Positions 32,596 to 40,608 of a stretch of 64,000 nt of DNA are shown piece after piece (positions within the stretch are counted from its first letter, which is position 1; every line of letters starts with the position of its first letter). A program made the position numbers and the translations under genes. Where the stretch lies: NCBI RefSeq assembly GCF_026341035.1, contig NZ_JAPEOQ010000002.1, positions 930,001 through 994,000 on the forward strand. The letters are read 5' to 3'. The notes below the pieces were generated by a model. The model saw only the letters and a list, made by a program, of their open reading frames with translations. It was not told where the DNA came from and did no database searches. This DNA is from Streptomyces sp. NBC_01016. Its GTDB lineage: Bacteria > Actinomycetota > Actinomycetes > Streptomycetales > Streptomycetaceae.

Positions 32596-33483
32596 ATGCC
32601 CACGTACCACACCTGGATGCGGTACTTCACGCCCAGCCCGGCCCACCACCGCCTCGGCCTCGTCTGCCTCGGCGTCGGACTCCAGCACGGGCCACTGCCC
32701 ACCGTCGGACCCCGCACCCTCGACCACCACGTCGCCGTCGTCGTCACCGCGGGCAGCGGCTGGTACCAGGACACCGAAGGACCCCGCCGCACCGTCACCG
32801 CACCCGCCCTGATCTGGCTCGCACCCGGCCGCCCCCACCACTACGGAGCCGACCCCGACACCGGCTGGGACGAGTGCTTCGTCGACTTCACCGGGCCCGC
32901 CACCACCACCTACACCGAACTCGGCTACATCGAACCCGACCGCCCCGTCGTCCCCCTCTCCGACGCCGCCCAGGCCCGCGCCGCCGTCGGCCGCATCGCC
33001 CGCGCCGCCCGCCGCGGCAACCCGCTCCTCGAAGTGGAGACCGGCGCCGCCGTCCACGAACTCCTCGTCGCCCTGCGCCGCGCCCGCGCCGACCTGGCCC
33101 CCGACGGCCACCCCGTCCTCCAGGCCCTCGCCCGCGACGCCTTCCAGCCCCTCTCCGTCGCCGCACACGCCGCACGGCACGGCATGACCCCCGCCGAACT
33201 GCGCACCGCCGTCCGCCGCGGCGCCGGCTGCAGCCCCAAGGACTACCTCCTCGGCATCCGCCTCGGCCGCGCCAAGGAACTCCTCGCCGCCACCGAACTC
33301 CCCGTCGCCGCCGTCGCCCGCCGCGTCGGCTACGACGACCCCGCCTACTTCTCCCGCCTGTTCACCCGCCGCGTCGGCACCGCACCCGTCCGCTTCCGCG
33401 AACAACAGGGCCGCGCCGTGCCCGGCGGCTGGTCCGACAAGATCCCCGACCCCGACGACCCACCCATGCTCCACGTAGGCTGA
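32596..33483 (+). CDS. AraC-family transcriptional regulator
   Basis: The 295-residue protein has an N-terminal cupin-like sugar-sensing domain (residues about 20-110, with APGRPHHYG) and a C-terminal double HTH (residues about 190-280, ending VGYDDPAYFSRLFTRRVGTAP). GGAGGGG about 5 nt upstream selects the ATG at 32596; the frame is open further upstream. It is divergent from the GH35 gene with about 137 bp between starts, so it likely activates that gene in response to a galactoside. Confidence 0.92.
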   Translation: MPTYHTWMRYFTPSPAHHRLGLVCLGVGLQHGPLPTVGPRTLDHHVAVVVTAGSGWYQDTEGPRRTVTAPALIWLAPGRPHHYGADPDTGWDECFVDFTGPATTTYTELGYIEPDRPVVPLSDAAQARAAVGRIARAARRGNPLLEVETGAAVHELLVALRRARADLAPDGHPVLQALARDAFQPLSVAAHAARHGMTPAELRTAVRRGAGCSPKDYLLGIRLGRAKELLAATELPVAAVARRVGYDDPAYFSRLFTRRVGTAPVRFREQQGRAVPGGWSDKIPDPDDPPMLHVG

Positions 33484-33489
33484 TCCGTC

Positions 33490-33813
33490 ATGACCACCAG
33501 CAAGCCGAACGAGGTCGACCCGGCCGTGCGCGCCGAGCTCGCCCGCCTGCGCGACAGCATCGACAACATCGACGCCGCCGTCGTCCACATGCTCGCCGAG
33601 CGCTTCAAATGCACCCAGCAGGTCGGCCACCTCAAGGCCCACCACGACCTGCCCCCGGCGGACCCGGCCCGCGAATCCCGCCAGATCGAACGCCTGCGCC
33701 AACTCGCGGAGAACGCCAAACTCGACCCGGCCTTCGCCGAAAAATTCCTCAACTTCATCATCAGCGAGGTCATCCGCCACCACGAACTCATCGCGGAGGA
33801 CACGAAACGGTGA
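33490..33813 (+). CDS. Chorismate mutase (AroQ type)
   Basis: The 107-residue all-helical protein has the AroQ pattern: LARLRDSIDNIDAAVVHMLAERF, then a conserved Lys (GHLKAHHD), and a third helix FAEKFLNFIISEVIRHHE. It converts chorismate to prephenate for Phe and Tyr synthesis. It lies 6 nt after the AraC gene, so it may be transcribed with it, although no functional link is apparent. Confidence 0.92.
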   Translation: MTTSKPNEVDPAVRAELARLRDSIDNIDAAVVHMLAERFKCTQQVGHLKAHHDLPPADPARESRQIERLRQLAENAKLDPAFAEKFLNFIISEVIRHHELIAEDTKR

Positions 33814-33821
33814 CCCATTTA

Positions 33822-33917
33822 AGCCCCTGCGGCGATTGAGCAGCGGGGTCCGGGGCGGAGCCCCGATCTTTCCAGCCCCGCCGGCGTTTGAGGCGCGGGG
33901 TCCGGGGCGGAGCCCCG
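33822..33917. repeat. Intergenic palindromic repeat, two tandem copies
   Basis: Copies at 33822-33865 and 33874-33917 share GGGGTCCGGGGCGGAGCCCCG and the adjoining GCCCC(G/T)...CGGCG(A/T)TTGAG block with the copies at 9.9, 19.8 and 63.4 kb. They lie between the chorismate mutase and aminopeptidase genes. Confidence 0.88.
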
Positions 33918-33990
33918 AGGCCGCAACCCCGTCGAACCGCCACATGATCCACCCTGTCCCGATGTCAGTGGCATGCGGCAGCATTACCGC

Positions 33991-36480
33991 ATGCCCGTAC
34001 TGACGCGCAGCGAAGCGCAGACCCGAGCCCAGCTCATCGACGTCGAGCGATACACCGTCGACCTCGACCTCACCGTCGGGGACGACACCTTCGACTCCCG
34101 CACCGCGATCCGCTTCACCGCGCACACCGCGGGCGACACCTTCGTCGAGCTCAAGCCCGCCACCCTGCGCTCCGCCACCCTCGACGGGCAGCCCCTCGAC
34201 CCCGCCGCCCTCACCGACAACCGGCTCCCGCTCACCGGCCTCACCGAAGGCGCCCACGAGCTGCGCATCGACACCTCCATGCGCTACTCGCACACCGGCG
34301 AGGGCATGCACCGCTTCACTGACCCCACCGACGGCGAGACGTACACGTACACGCAGCTGTTCATGGAAGACGTGCAGCGCGTCTTCGCCGCCTTCGACCA
34401 GCCCGACCTGAAGGCGACCTTCGACCTCACCGTCACCGCCCCCGAAGGCTGGACCGTCCTCGCCAACGGCACCACCGAACACGTGGGGGAGGGCCGCTGG
34501 CAGGCCGCCACCACCCCCCTCCTCTCCACCTACCTGGTGGCCGTCGCCGCAGGTCCCTGGCACTCCATCCGCACCGAACACCGCGGCCTCCCCTTCGGCC
34601 TGCACTGCCGCCGCTCCCTCGCACCCCACCTCGACGCCGACGCCGACGAAATCCTTGACGTCACGCGCGCGTGCTTCGACCGCTACCACGAGAAGTTCGA
34701 GGAGCCCTACCCCTTCGACTCCTACGACCAGGCCTTCGTCCCCGAGTTCAACGCCGGAGCCATGGAGAACCCCGGCCTCGTCACCTTCCGCGACGAGTTC
34801 GTGTACCGCTCCGCCGTCACCGACACCGAGCGACAGACCCGCGCCATGGTCATCGCCCACGAGATGGCCCACATGTGGTTCGGCGACCTCGTCACCCTCA
34901 AGTGGTGGGACGACATCTGGCTGAACGAGTCGTTCGCCGAGTACATGGGCTACCAGACCCTCACCGAGGCCACCCGCTTCACCGACACCTGGATCGACTT
35001 CGGTGTCGCCCGCAAAACCTGGGGATACGACGCCGACCAGCGGCCCTCCACCCACCCCGTCGCCCCCGAATCCGTGCCCGACACGGCCTCCGCACTCCTC
35101 AACTTCGACGGGATCTCCTACGCCAAGGGCGCCTCCGCGCTGCGCCAACTCGTCACCTGGCTCGGCGAGAAGGACTTCCTCGCCGGCATCAACACCCACT
35201 TCAAGCGCCACAAATTCGGCAACGCCACCCTCGCCGACTTCATCGAGTCCCTCGCCTCCGGCACCGAACGCGACGTGCACGCCTGGGCCGACACGTGGCT
35301 GCGCACCACCGGCGTCGACACCCTCACCACGTCGGTGACCGAGAACGACGGCGCCTGGAGCCTCGCCGTCGACCGACAGGGCAGCCGCCCCCACCGCATC
35401 GCCATCGGCCTGTACGACCACGCTCCCGCCGACGCGCGCGGATTCGTCCTGCGCGAACGCCTCGACGTGGAAGTCCCCTTCGCTGGAGGGGAGTTGACGT
35501 TCGGCGGCCGACGCCCCGCCCTGATCGTCCCCAACGACCAGGACCTCACCTACACCAAGGTCCGCCTCGACACCGCGTCCGAGGAAGCCGCCCTGCGCGG
35601 CCTGTCCGGCATCCCCGACGCCCTCACCCGCACCATCGTGTGGACCACACTGCGCGACATGGTCCGCGACGGCGCACTCGCACCCGCCAGCTACCTGGAG
35701 ACGGTCGCCGCCCACCTCCCCGAGGAGAGCGACCTCGCCCTCGTCCAGGGCGTCCTCGCCTTCGCCCACACCCAGGTCGCCGACCGCTACACCGACCCCG
35801 CAGAGCGGCCCGAGGCACTCGGCCTCATCACCACCCTGTGCGAGGACCTCGTACGCCGCACCGAGGACGGCAGCCACCCAGGGCTCCGCCTCACCGCCGT
35901 ACGCCACCTCATCGACGCCGCCCGGCACGCCGACGTCATCCGCGACTGGTACGACTCCGGGGCCGTCCCCGGCGGACCCGAACTCGACCCCGAACTGCGC
36001 TGGCGCATCCTCGGCCGGCTCAGCGTCCTCGGCGCCGTCGACGAAGCCGTCATCGAGGCCGAACTCGCCCACGACCCCAGCGCCTCGGGGCAAGAAGGCG
36101 CAGCCCGCTGCCGCGCCGCGCTGCCCGACCCGCAGACCAAGGCGGAGGCGTGGTCCGCGATGTTCACGACGAACCCCTCGGACGACCTGTCCAACTACCT
36201 CTTCATCGCCACCGCACAGGGCTTCTGGCAGCCCGAACAAGCCGACCTCCTGCGGGGCTACGTCCCCCGCTACTTCACCGACGCCACCGCGCTCGCCGCG
36301 CGCCGCGGCCCCGCGATCGCCGAGGCGGCGGGCCGCCACGCGTTCCCCGTCTACGCCATCGACCCGGACACGCTCCGCGTGGGCGAGCAGCACGCGGCGG
36401 ACGCCACCCCCGCCTTGCGCCGCAAACTCTCCGACCAACTGGACGACCTGCGCCGGGCGTTGAAGGTGCGCGGGGCGTAG
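33991..36480 (+). CDS. pepN: Aminopeptidase N (M1 family)
   Basis: The 829-residue M1 zinc aminopeptidase has the substrate motif GAMEN, the zinc site HEMAHMWF with the downstream Glu in LNESFAEY, and the C-terminal helical domain of about 400 residues. It removes N-terminal residues from peptides in the cytoplasm. The ATG at 33991 matches family N-termini; an in-frame ATG at 33973 is the alternative. Neither has a good ribosome site, so translation may be leaderless. Confidence 0.96.
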   Translation: MPVLTRSEAQTRAQLIDVERYTVDLDLTVGDDTFDSRTAIRFTAHTAGDTFVELKPATLRSATLDGQPLDPAALTDNRLPLTGLTEGAHELRIDTSMRYSHTGEGMHRFTDPTDGETYTYTQLFMEDVQRVFAAFDQPDLKATFDLTVTAPEGWTVLANGTTEHVGEGRWQAATTPLLSTYLVAVAAGPWHSIRTEHRGLPFGLHCRRSLAPHLDADADEILDVTRACFDRYHEKFEEPYPFDSYDQAFVPEFNAGAMENPGLVTFRDEFVYRSAVTDTERQTRAMVIAHEMAHMWFGDLVTLKWWDDIWLNESFAEYMGYQTLTEATRFTDTWIDFGVARKTWGYDADQRPSTHPVAPESVPDTASALLNFDGISYAKGASALRQLVTWLGEKDFLAGINTHFKRHKFGNATLADFIESLASGTERDVHAWADTWLRTTGVDTLTTSVTENDGAWSLAVDRQGSRPHRIAIGLYDHAPADARGFVLRERLDVEVPFAGGELTFGGRRPALIVPNDQDLTYTKVRLDTASEEAALRGLSGIPDALTRTIVWTTLRDMVRDGALAPASYLETVAAHLPEESDLALVQGVLAFAHTQVADRYTDPAERPEALGLITTLCEDLVRRTEDGSHPGLRLTAVRHLIDAARHADVIRDWYDSGAVPGGPELDPELRWRILGRLSVLGAVDEAVIEAELAHDPSASGQEGAARCRAALPDPQTKAEAWSAMFTTNPSDDLSNYLFIATAQGFWQPEQADLLRGYVPRYFTDATALAARRGPAIAEAAGRHAFPVYAIDPDTLRVGEQHAADATPALRRKLSDQLDDLRRALKVRGA

Positions 36481-37374
36481 GGGCGGGTCACCGGGGCCGG
36501 GGCCCTCGGAACGGGTGCGCGGCACCGGCGCTTTGCCCCGTGCCGGGGCCGGGCATCGGGAACCGGGGTTTCGGGATATCGCCGGGGACGGCACCTGGGG
36601 GAGGGCGAAGGGCGCAGCGGGCGCACAGCCCCCGGTGCTCCCGCATGCCTTCCCCGCCCATCTCCCACCCACCCGCCCCCTCCGGGGGCGTCGGCCGCGC
36701 GGGGTGACGGACGTTTCCGCTGGTCGTTGTACTGGTCACGCCACACCGGGGTGTGAACGCAGCGCCGTGGCCGACGCCCGCCGTCCTTGTTGCCCGGCAC
36801 CGTGGTTCCGGCATTGCCGTGGTCGGCGCCTAGGAAATGAGCGCGCGGCACCGTGCGCCGCCTTGCCCACCCTGCCGCCCCAGGCGGCAGATTGCCCAAT
36901 GCGGTGACGGCCCACCGCCACGGGTGGGGATCCGTGCTCGGCGTCGGATTGCCCAGGCGGTGGCGGGGTGGTCTTCGTCGTCACGGGCGGGAAGCCGTGG
37001 TCGGAGGTGGGAGGTGGACTGCCAGGCGGCGCGGAGGCCGACCTGATCAAGCCTGTCCGGCGTTTGAGGACAAGTCCGCAGGGCGACGGGACCTGGCGCG
37101 CAGCCCTCAGGACCCAACCCCGGTGAGGGCCCACGGGAGCCGGGCCCCGGACGGTCCGGAGTCCTGGACGGTCCGGAGCCCCGGACTGACCGGAGCCCGA
37201 GACGAGCCGTAACCCCCGGAGGGCCCCGTGGGAGATGAGCGGGAAACAGGCCAAGCGGCACATGACCCAAGACGGAACGACGACCCCCAGCCCCGCGCGG
37301 CGGATTCACCCCTGCCGACCCCCGCCGACCCCACCCGGCGCAAGCCACCTCCTCCGCACCACCCCCGGACGGGC
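36481..37374. other. Non-coding region with composite intergenic repeats
   Basis: About 0.9 kb without a convincing gene. At 36656-36707 it carries CCCATCTCCCACCCACCCGCC and the following CGGGGGCGTCGGCC, nearly as at 10167-10215. At 36866-36899 the GCCGCCCCAGGCGGCAGATTGCCCA element is the inverse of 10442-10475. At 37048-37075 there is a fragment of the palindromic repeat (CCGGCGTTTGAGGA). At 37145-37198 GGACGGTCCGGAG is repeated. Long open frames here follow from GC content only. Confidence 0.7.
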
Positions 37375-37565
37375 CTAGGGCCCTTCTGACGGATCTTGCT
37401 GGAGTCGCGGGCCCTGGCACGCCCATCTGCGGCGTTGTCGTCGGTTGCCAACGCTCCGCGTTGACGCCCTCCTCCGCCTTGCAGCTGCACGCACCAGCCC
37501 CCGCTCACCGGCACCGAACATTCACGGCCGCCCGCATCCAGCCTGATCCGTCAGAAGGGCCCTAG
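37375..37565. mobile_element. 191-bp MITE-like element with perfect terminal inverted repeats
   Basis: CTAGGGCCCTTCTGACGGAT at 37375-37394 plus one more base is the exact inverse of 37545-37565, giving a 21-bp perfect terminal repeat. If the outer CTAG is a palindromic target duplication, the repeat proper is GGGCCCTTCTGACGGATC. The interior has no transposase. The size and ends suggest a non-autonomous derivative of a DDE-type insertion sequence, possibly of the IS5 group. Confidence 0.85.
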
Positions 37566-37690
37566 CACAGGCCCCCCACCCCCGCCCCCACCCATACCCC
37601 TTTCGGGTCAGCTTCGTAGGTACGGCGGACGCATCAGCAGGCAAAAGGCAAGCTGAGGCATCACGTACGCCAACCACGCAAAGGACCCGT

Positions 37691-39160
37691 ATGCGCAGCA
37701 CGCCGCCCCTCGCCGGAGGTACCCAAGGCCCCGACGCCCTGCGGCCGTTGCTCACCACCGTCCTCGACGCCCTGCACAAGGGAGCAGCACACCGGGGCGG
37801 CCCACTCCCGGCGGGCGGACCCGAGGCCGTCACGGCGCAACTCCACCACGACGTAGGGGAGTTGCTGCCCGTCCACGGCGCCGGAGCCGAAGAGGCGCTG
37901 CGCACCCTCGTCACCGCCCTCGCCGAAGGCGCCGCCGACCCCGCCGACCCGTTGTGCGCCGCCCACCTGCACTGCCCGCCACTCGCCGTCGCCACCGCCG
38001 CCGACCTCGCCGCGAGCGCGCTCAACCCCTCCATGGACTCCTGGGACCAGGCCCCCGCCGCCTCCGCCCTGGAAGCCCTCGTCACCACGACCCTCGCCCA
38101 CGAGGTCTACGGCCCAGGCGCCCCCGCCTCACGCGAGCAGGCCGCACCCGCACCCACACGCGAGCACACCACCCCCACCCCCACCACACCCACCCACCCC
38201 ACCCCCACCCCCGACGCCCTCGTCACCACCGGCGGCACCGAAGCCAACCAGCTCGCCGTCCTCCTCGCCCGTGAGGCCGCCGCCCCCGGCGAACCCGTCC
38301 GCCTCCTCGTCGGGGCCAACGCCCACCACAGCCTCGCCCGCGCCGCCTGGCTCCTCGGGCTCCCCGAACCGGTCACCGTGCCCGCCCCCGCCGGCACCCT
38401 CGACCCCGCCGCCCTCGACGAGGCACTCACCGCACTCCCGGGACCCAAACTCGTCGCCGCCACCGCAGGTACCACCGACGCAGGCCTCATCGACCCGCTC
38501 CCAGAAATCGCCGACATCTGCGAGCGGCACGGCGCCCGCCTCCACATCGACGCCGCCTACGGCGCAGGCGCCCTCTTCAGCCCCCGCGAAGCTCCCAAGC
38601 TGAACGGCCTCGCCCGCGCCCACACCGTCGCCCTCGACCTGCACAAACTCGGCTGGCAACCCGTCGCCGCCGGCGTCCTCGCCGTACGCGACATCGCCGA
38701 AACCGGCGCGCTCGGCCACCAGGCCGACTACCTCAACGCCGACGACGACACCGAAGCCGGGCTCCCCGACCTCCTCGGCCGCTCCCTGCGCACCACCCGC
38801 CGGCCCGACGTCCTCAAAACGGCCGTCACCTTCAAAGCCCTCGGCCGCACCGGACTCGCCGCCCTCGTCGACGACGTCACCGCGCTCGCCCACCACCTGG
38901 CCCAACTCATCGACGCACACCCGCACTTCGAGCTCTACGACACCCCCACCCTCACCGCCGTCCTGTTCCGGCCCACCGGCGCCACCGACGAAGCCATCGC
39001 CGCGATCCGCCGCACCCTGCTCACCGAAGGCCGCGCCGTCCTCGGCCGCGCCCGCATGGACGGAAAGCTCCACCTCAAAGCCACCCTGCTCAACCCGCAC
39101 GCCACCCCCGAAGACCTCACCGCCCTCCTGGAACTGGTGGAAGGACACACGCCGCGATGA
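37691..39160 (+). CDS. PLP-dependent amino acid decarboxylase (DesA / diaminobutyrate-decarboxylase-like)
   Basis: The 489-residue group II decarboxylase has NPSMDSWDQ, the stacking His in NAHHSLARAA, Asp in HIDAAYGAG and the PLP lysine Lys319 (DLHKLGW). Lysine, ornithine or diaminobutyrate are likely substrates, giving cadaverine or a related diamine. A Pro/Thr/Ala-rich insert of about 30 residues (146-176) precedes VTTGGTEAN and is unusual. The stop overlaps the next ATG (ATGA), so decarboxylation and N-hydroxylation are linked. No ribosome site of note; no iron box is visible upstream. Confidence 0.85.
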   Translation: MRSTPPLAGGTQGPDALRPLLTTVLDALHKGAAHRGGPLPAGGPEAVTAQLHHDVGELLPVHGAGAEEALRTLVTALAEGAADPADPLCAAHLHCPPLAVATAADLAASALNPSMDSWDQAPAASALEALVTTTLAHEVYGPGAPASREQAAPAPTREHTTPTPTTPTHPTPTPDALVTTGGTEANQLAVLLAREAAAPGEPVRLLVGANAHHSLARAAWLLGLPEPVTVPAPAGTLDPAALDEALTALPGPKLVAATAGTTDAGLIDPLPEIADICERHGARLHIDAAYGAGALFSPREAPKLNGLARAHTVALDLHKLGWQPVAAGVLAVRDIAETGALGHQADYLNADDDTEAGLPDLLGRSLRTTRRPDVLKTAVTFKALGRTGLAALVDDVTALAHHLAQLIDAHPHFELYDTPTLTAVLFRPTGATDEAIAAIRRTLLTEGRAVLGRARMDGKLHLKATLLNPHATPEDLTALLELVEGHTPR

Positions 39161-40590
39161 CAGCCGCGCCCACCCCCAACCCCGCAACACGACCCACCGA
39201 AGAACCCCGCGACCTCGTCGGCATCGGCATCGGCCCCTTCAACCTCTCCCTCGCGGCCCTCGCCCACCCCCTCACCGAACTCGACACCGCCTTCTACGAA
39301 CAGCGCCCCGCCTTCCACTGGCACCCCGGCCTGCTCATCGAAGGCGCCACGCTCCAAGTCCCGTTCCTCGCCGACCTGGTGACCCTTGCCGACCCCACCA
39401 GCCACTGGAGCTTCCTCAACTACCTCAAGACCCGCGAGCGCCTCTTCCCCTTCTACTTCGCCGAGCGCTTCCACATCCAGCGCGCCGAATACGACGCCTA
39501 CTGCCGCTGGGTCAGCGAGAACCTCCCCGGACTCCACTTCTCCCACCAGGTCGACGCCGTCCGCTGGAACACCGAACGCGCCCTGTTCGAAGTCGACTTC
39601 ACCCAACTCGACGCCGAAGGCGAAGCCGAAGCCCTCGGCCGCACCTACACCAAGAACGTCGCCATCGGCGTCGGCACCGCCCCCTACGTACCCGAACCCC
39701 TCAGGCCCCTCGAAGAAGCACCCACCGTCCCCGTCGTCCACTCCGCCGACTACCTCACCCACCGCGACCGCCTGCTCGCAGCCGAACACATCACCGTCGT
39801 CGGCAGCGGACAGTCCGGAGCCGAGATCTTCCTCGACCTCCTGCGCGCCCGCCCCGCCGGCCACGAGAAGATCACCTGGCTCGCCCGCACCGACGCGTTC
39901 GCACCCATGGAGTACAGCAAGCTCGGCCTCGAACACTTCACCCCCGACTACAGCCACTACTTCCACCACCTGCCCGAGGCAGAACGCGACCGCCTCGTAC
40001 CCGCCCAATGGCAGCTCCACAAAGGCATCGACGCCGACACCATCACCGCCATCCACGAAGAGCTCTACCAGCGCACCCTGAACGGCGGCTGGCCCGACGC
40101 CACCCTCACCCCCGGCGTCAGCATCCGCACCGCCGGACGCGTCGCCACCACCAAGGTCGAACTCCACCTCGAACACCGCCAACAGGGCACCCGATCCCGC
40201 CTCACCACCGACGCCGTCGTCCTCGCCACCGGCTACAAGGAACGCCCCCTCAGCGGCATGCTCACCGGCCTCGACCCCTACCTGCGCCGCGACCACTCCG
40301 AACGCCCCCGCATCGACGACCAGTTCCGCCTCGTCCTCGACGACCGCGTCCAAGGCTCCGTCTACGTCCAGAACGCCGAACGCCACACCCACGGCGTCGG
40401 CGCCCCCGACCTCGGACTCGCCGCCTGGCGCAGCGCCACCATCCTCAACTCGCTGACCGGCAAGGACCCCTACCCGCAGCCCCGGCGCACCGCCTTCACC
40501 ACCTTCGGCCTCACCGGACACGAAAACCGCGCCCCCCTGCCCGGACAACAGACAAGGGAACGCGGCACCATGGTCAAACTCCAGGACTGA
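39157..40590 (+). CDS. Lysine/diamine N-hydroxylase (IucD/DesB-like)
   Basis: The 477-residue flavin monooxygenase has GIGIGPFNLSLAALA for FAD (near residue 22), the substrate-side segment PFLADLVTLADPTS, VVGSGQSGAEIF for NADPH (near 210) and VLATGYKERPL (near 354). Members hydroxylate the terminal amine of lysine, ornithine or the diamines made from them. Coupling to the decarboxylase resembles desAB of desferrioxamine synthesis, but no acyltransferase or NIS synthetase follows. It converges on the nucleotidase gene with an 18-bp gap. Confidence 0.92.
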   Translation: MTAAPTPNPATRPTEEPRDLVGIGIGPFNLSLAALAHPLTELDTAFYEQRPAFHWHPGLLIEGATLQVPFLADLVTLADPTSHWSFLNYLKTRERLFPFYFAERFHIQRAEYDAYCRWVSENLPGLHFSHQVDAVRWNTERALFEVDFTQLDAEGEAEALGRTYTKNVAIGVGTAPYVPEPLRPLEEAPTVPVVHSADYLTHRDRLLAAEHITVVGSGQSGAEIFLDLLRARPAGHEKITWLARTDAFAPMEYSKLGLEHFTPDYSHYFHHLPEAERDRLVPAQWQLHKGIDADTITAIHEELYQRTLNGGWPDATLTPGVSIRTAGRVATTKVELHLEHRQQGTRSRLTTDAVVLATGYKERPLSGMLTGLDPYLRRDHSERPRIDDQFRLVLDDRVQGSVYVQNAERHTHGVGAPDLGLAAWRSATILNSLTGKDPYPQPRRTAFTTFGLTGHENRAPLPGQQTRERGTMVKLQD

Positions 40591-40608
40591 CCGCCGGACG
40601 GCTACAGC

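Noticed and set aside
32458..36672. A 1404-codon minus-strand frame over the AraC, chorismate mutase and pepN genes
   Set aside because: Low-complexity Gly/Val/Glu composition; three recognised genes lie opposite.
36736..37263. Minus-strand open frame of 175 codons in the repeat-rich gap
   Set aside because: Pro/Arg/Gly-rich composition and overlap with intergenic repeats that recur at 10 kb; no family features.
37566..37690. Iron-box (DmdR/IdeR) site before the decarboxylase gene
   Set aside because: No TTAGGTTAGGCTAACCTAA-like palindrome is present in the 125 bp upstream.
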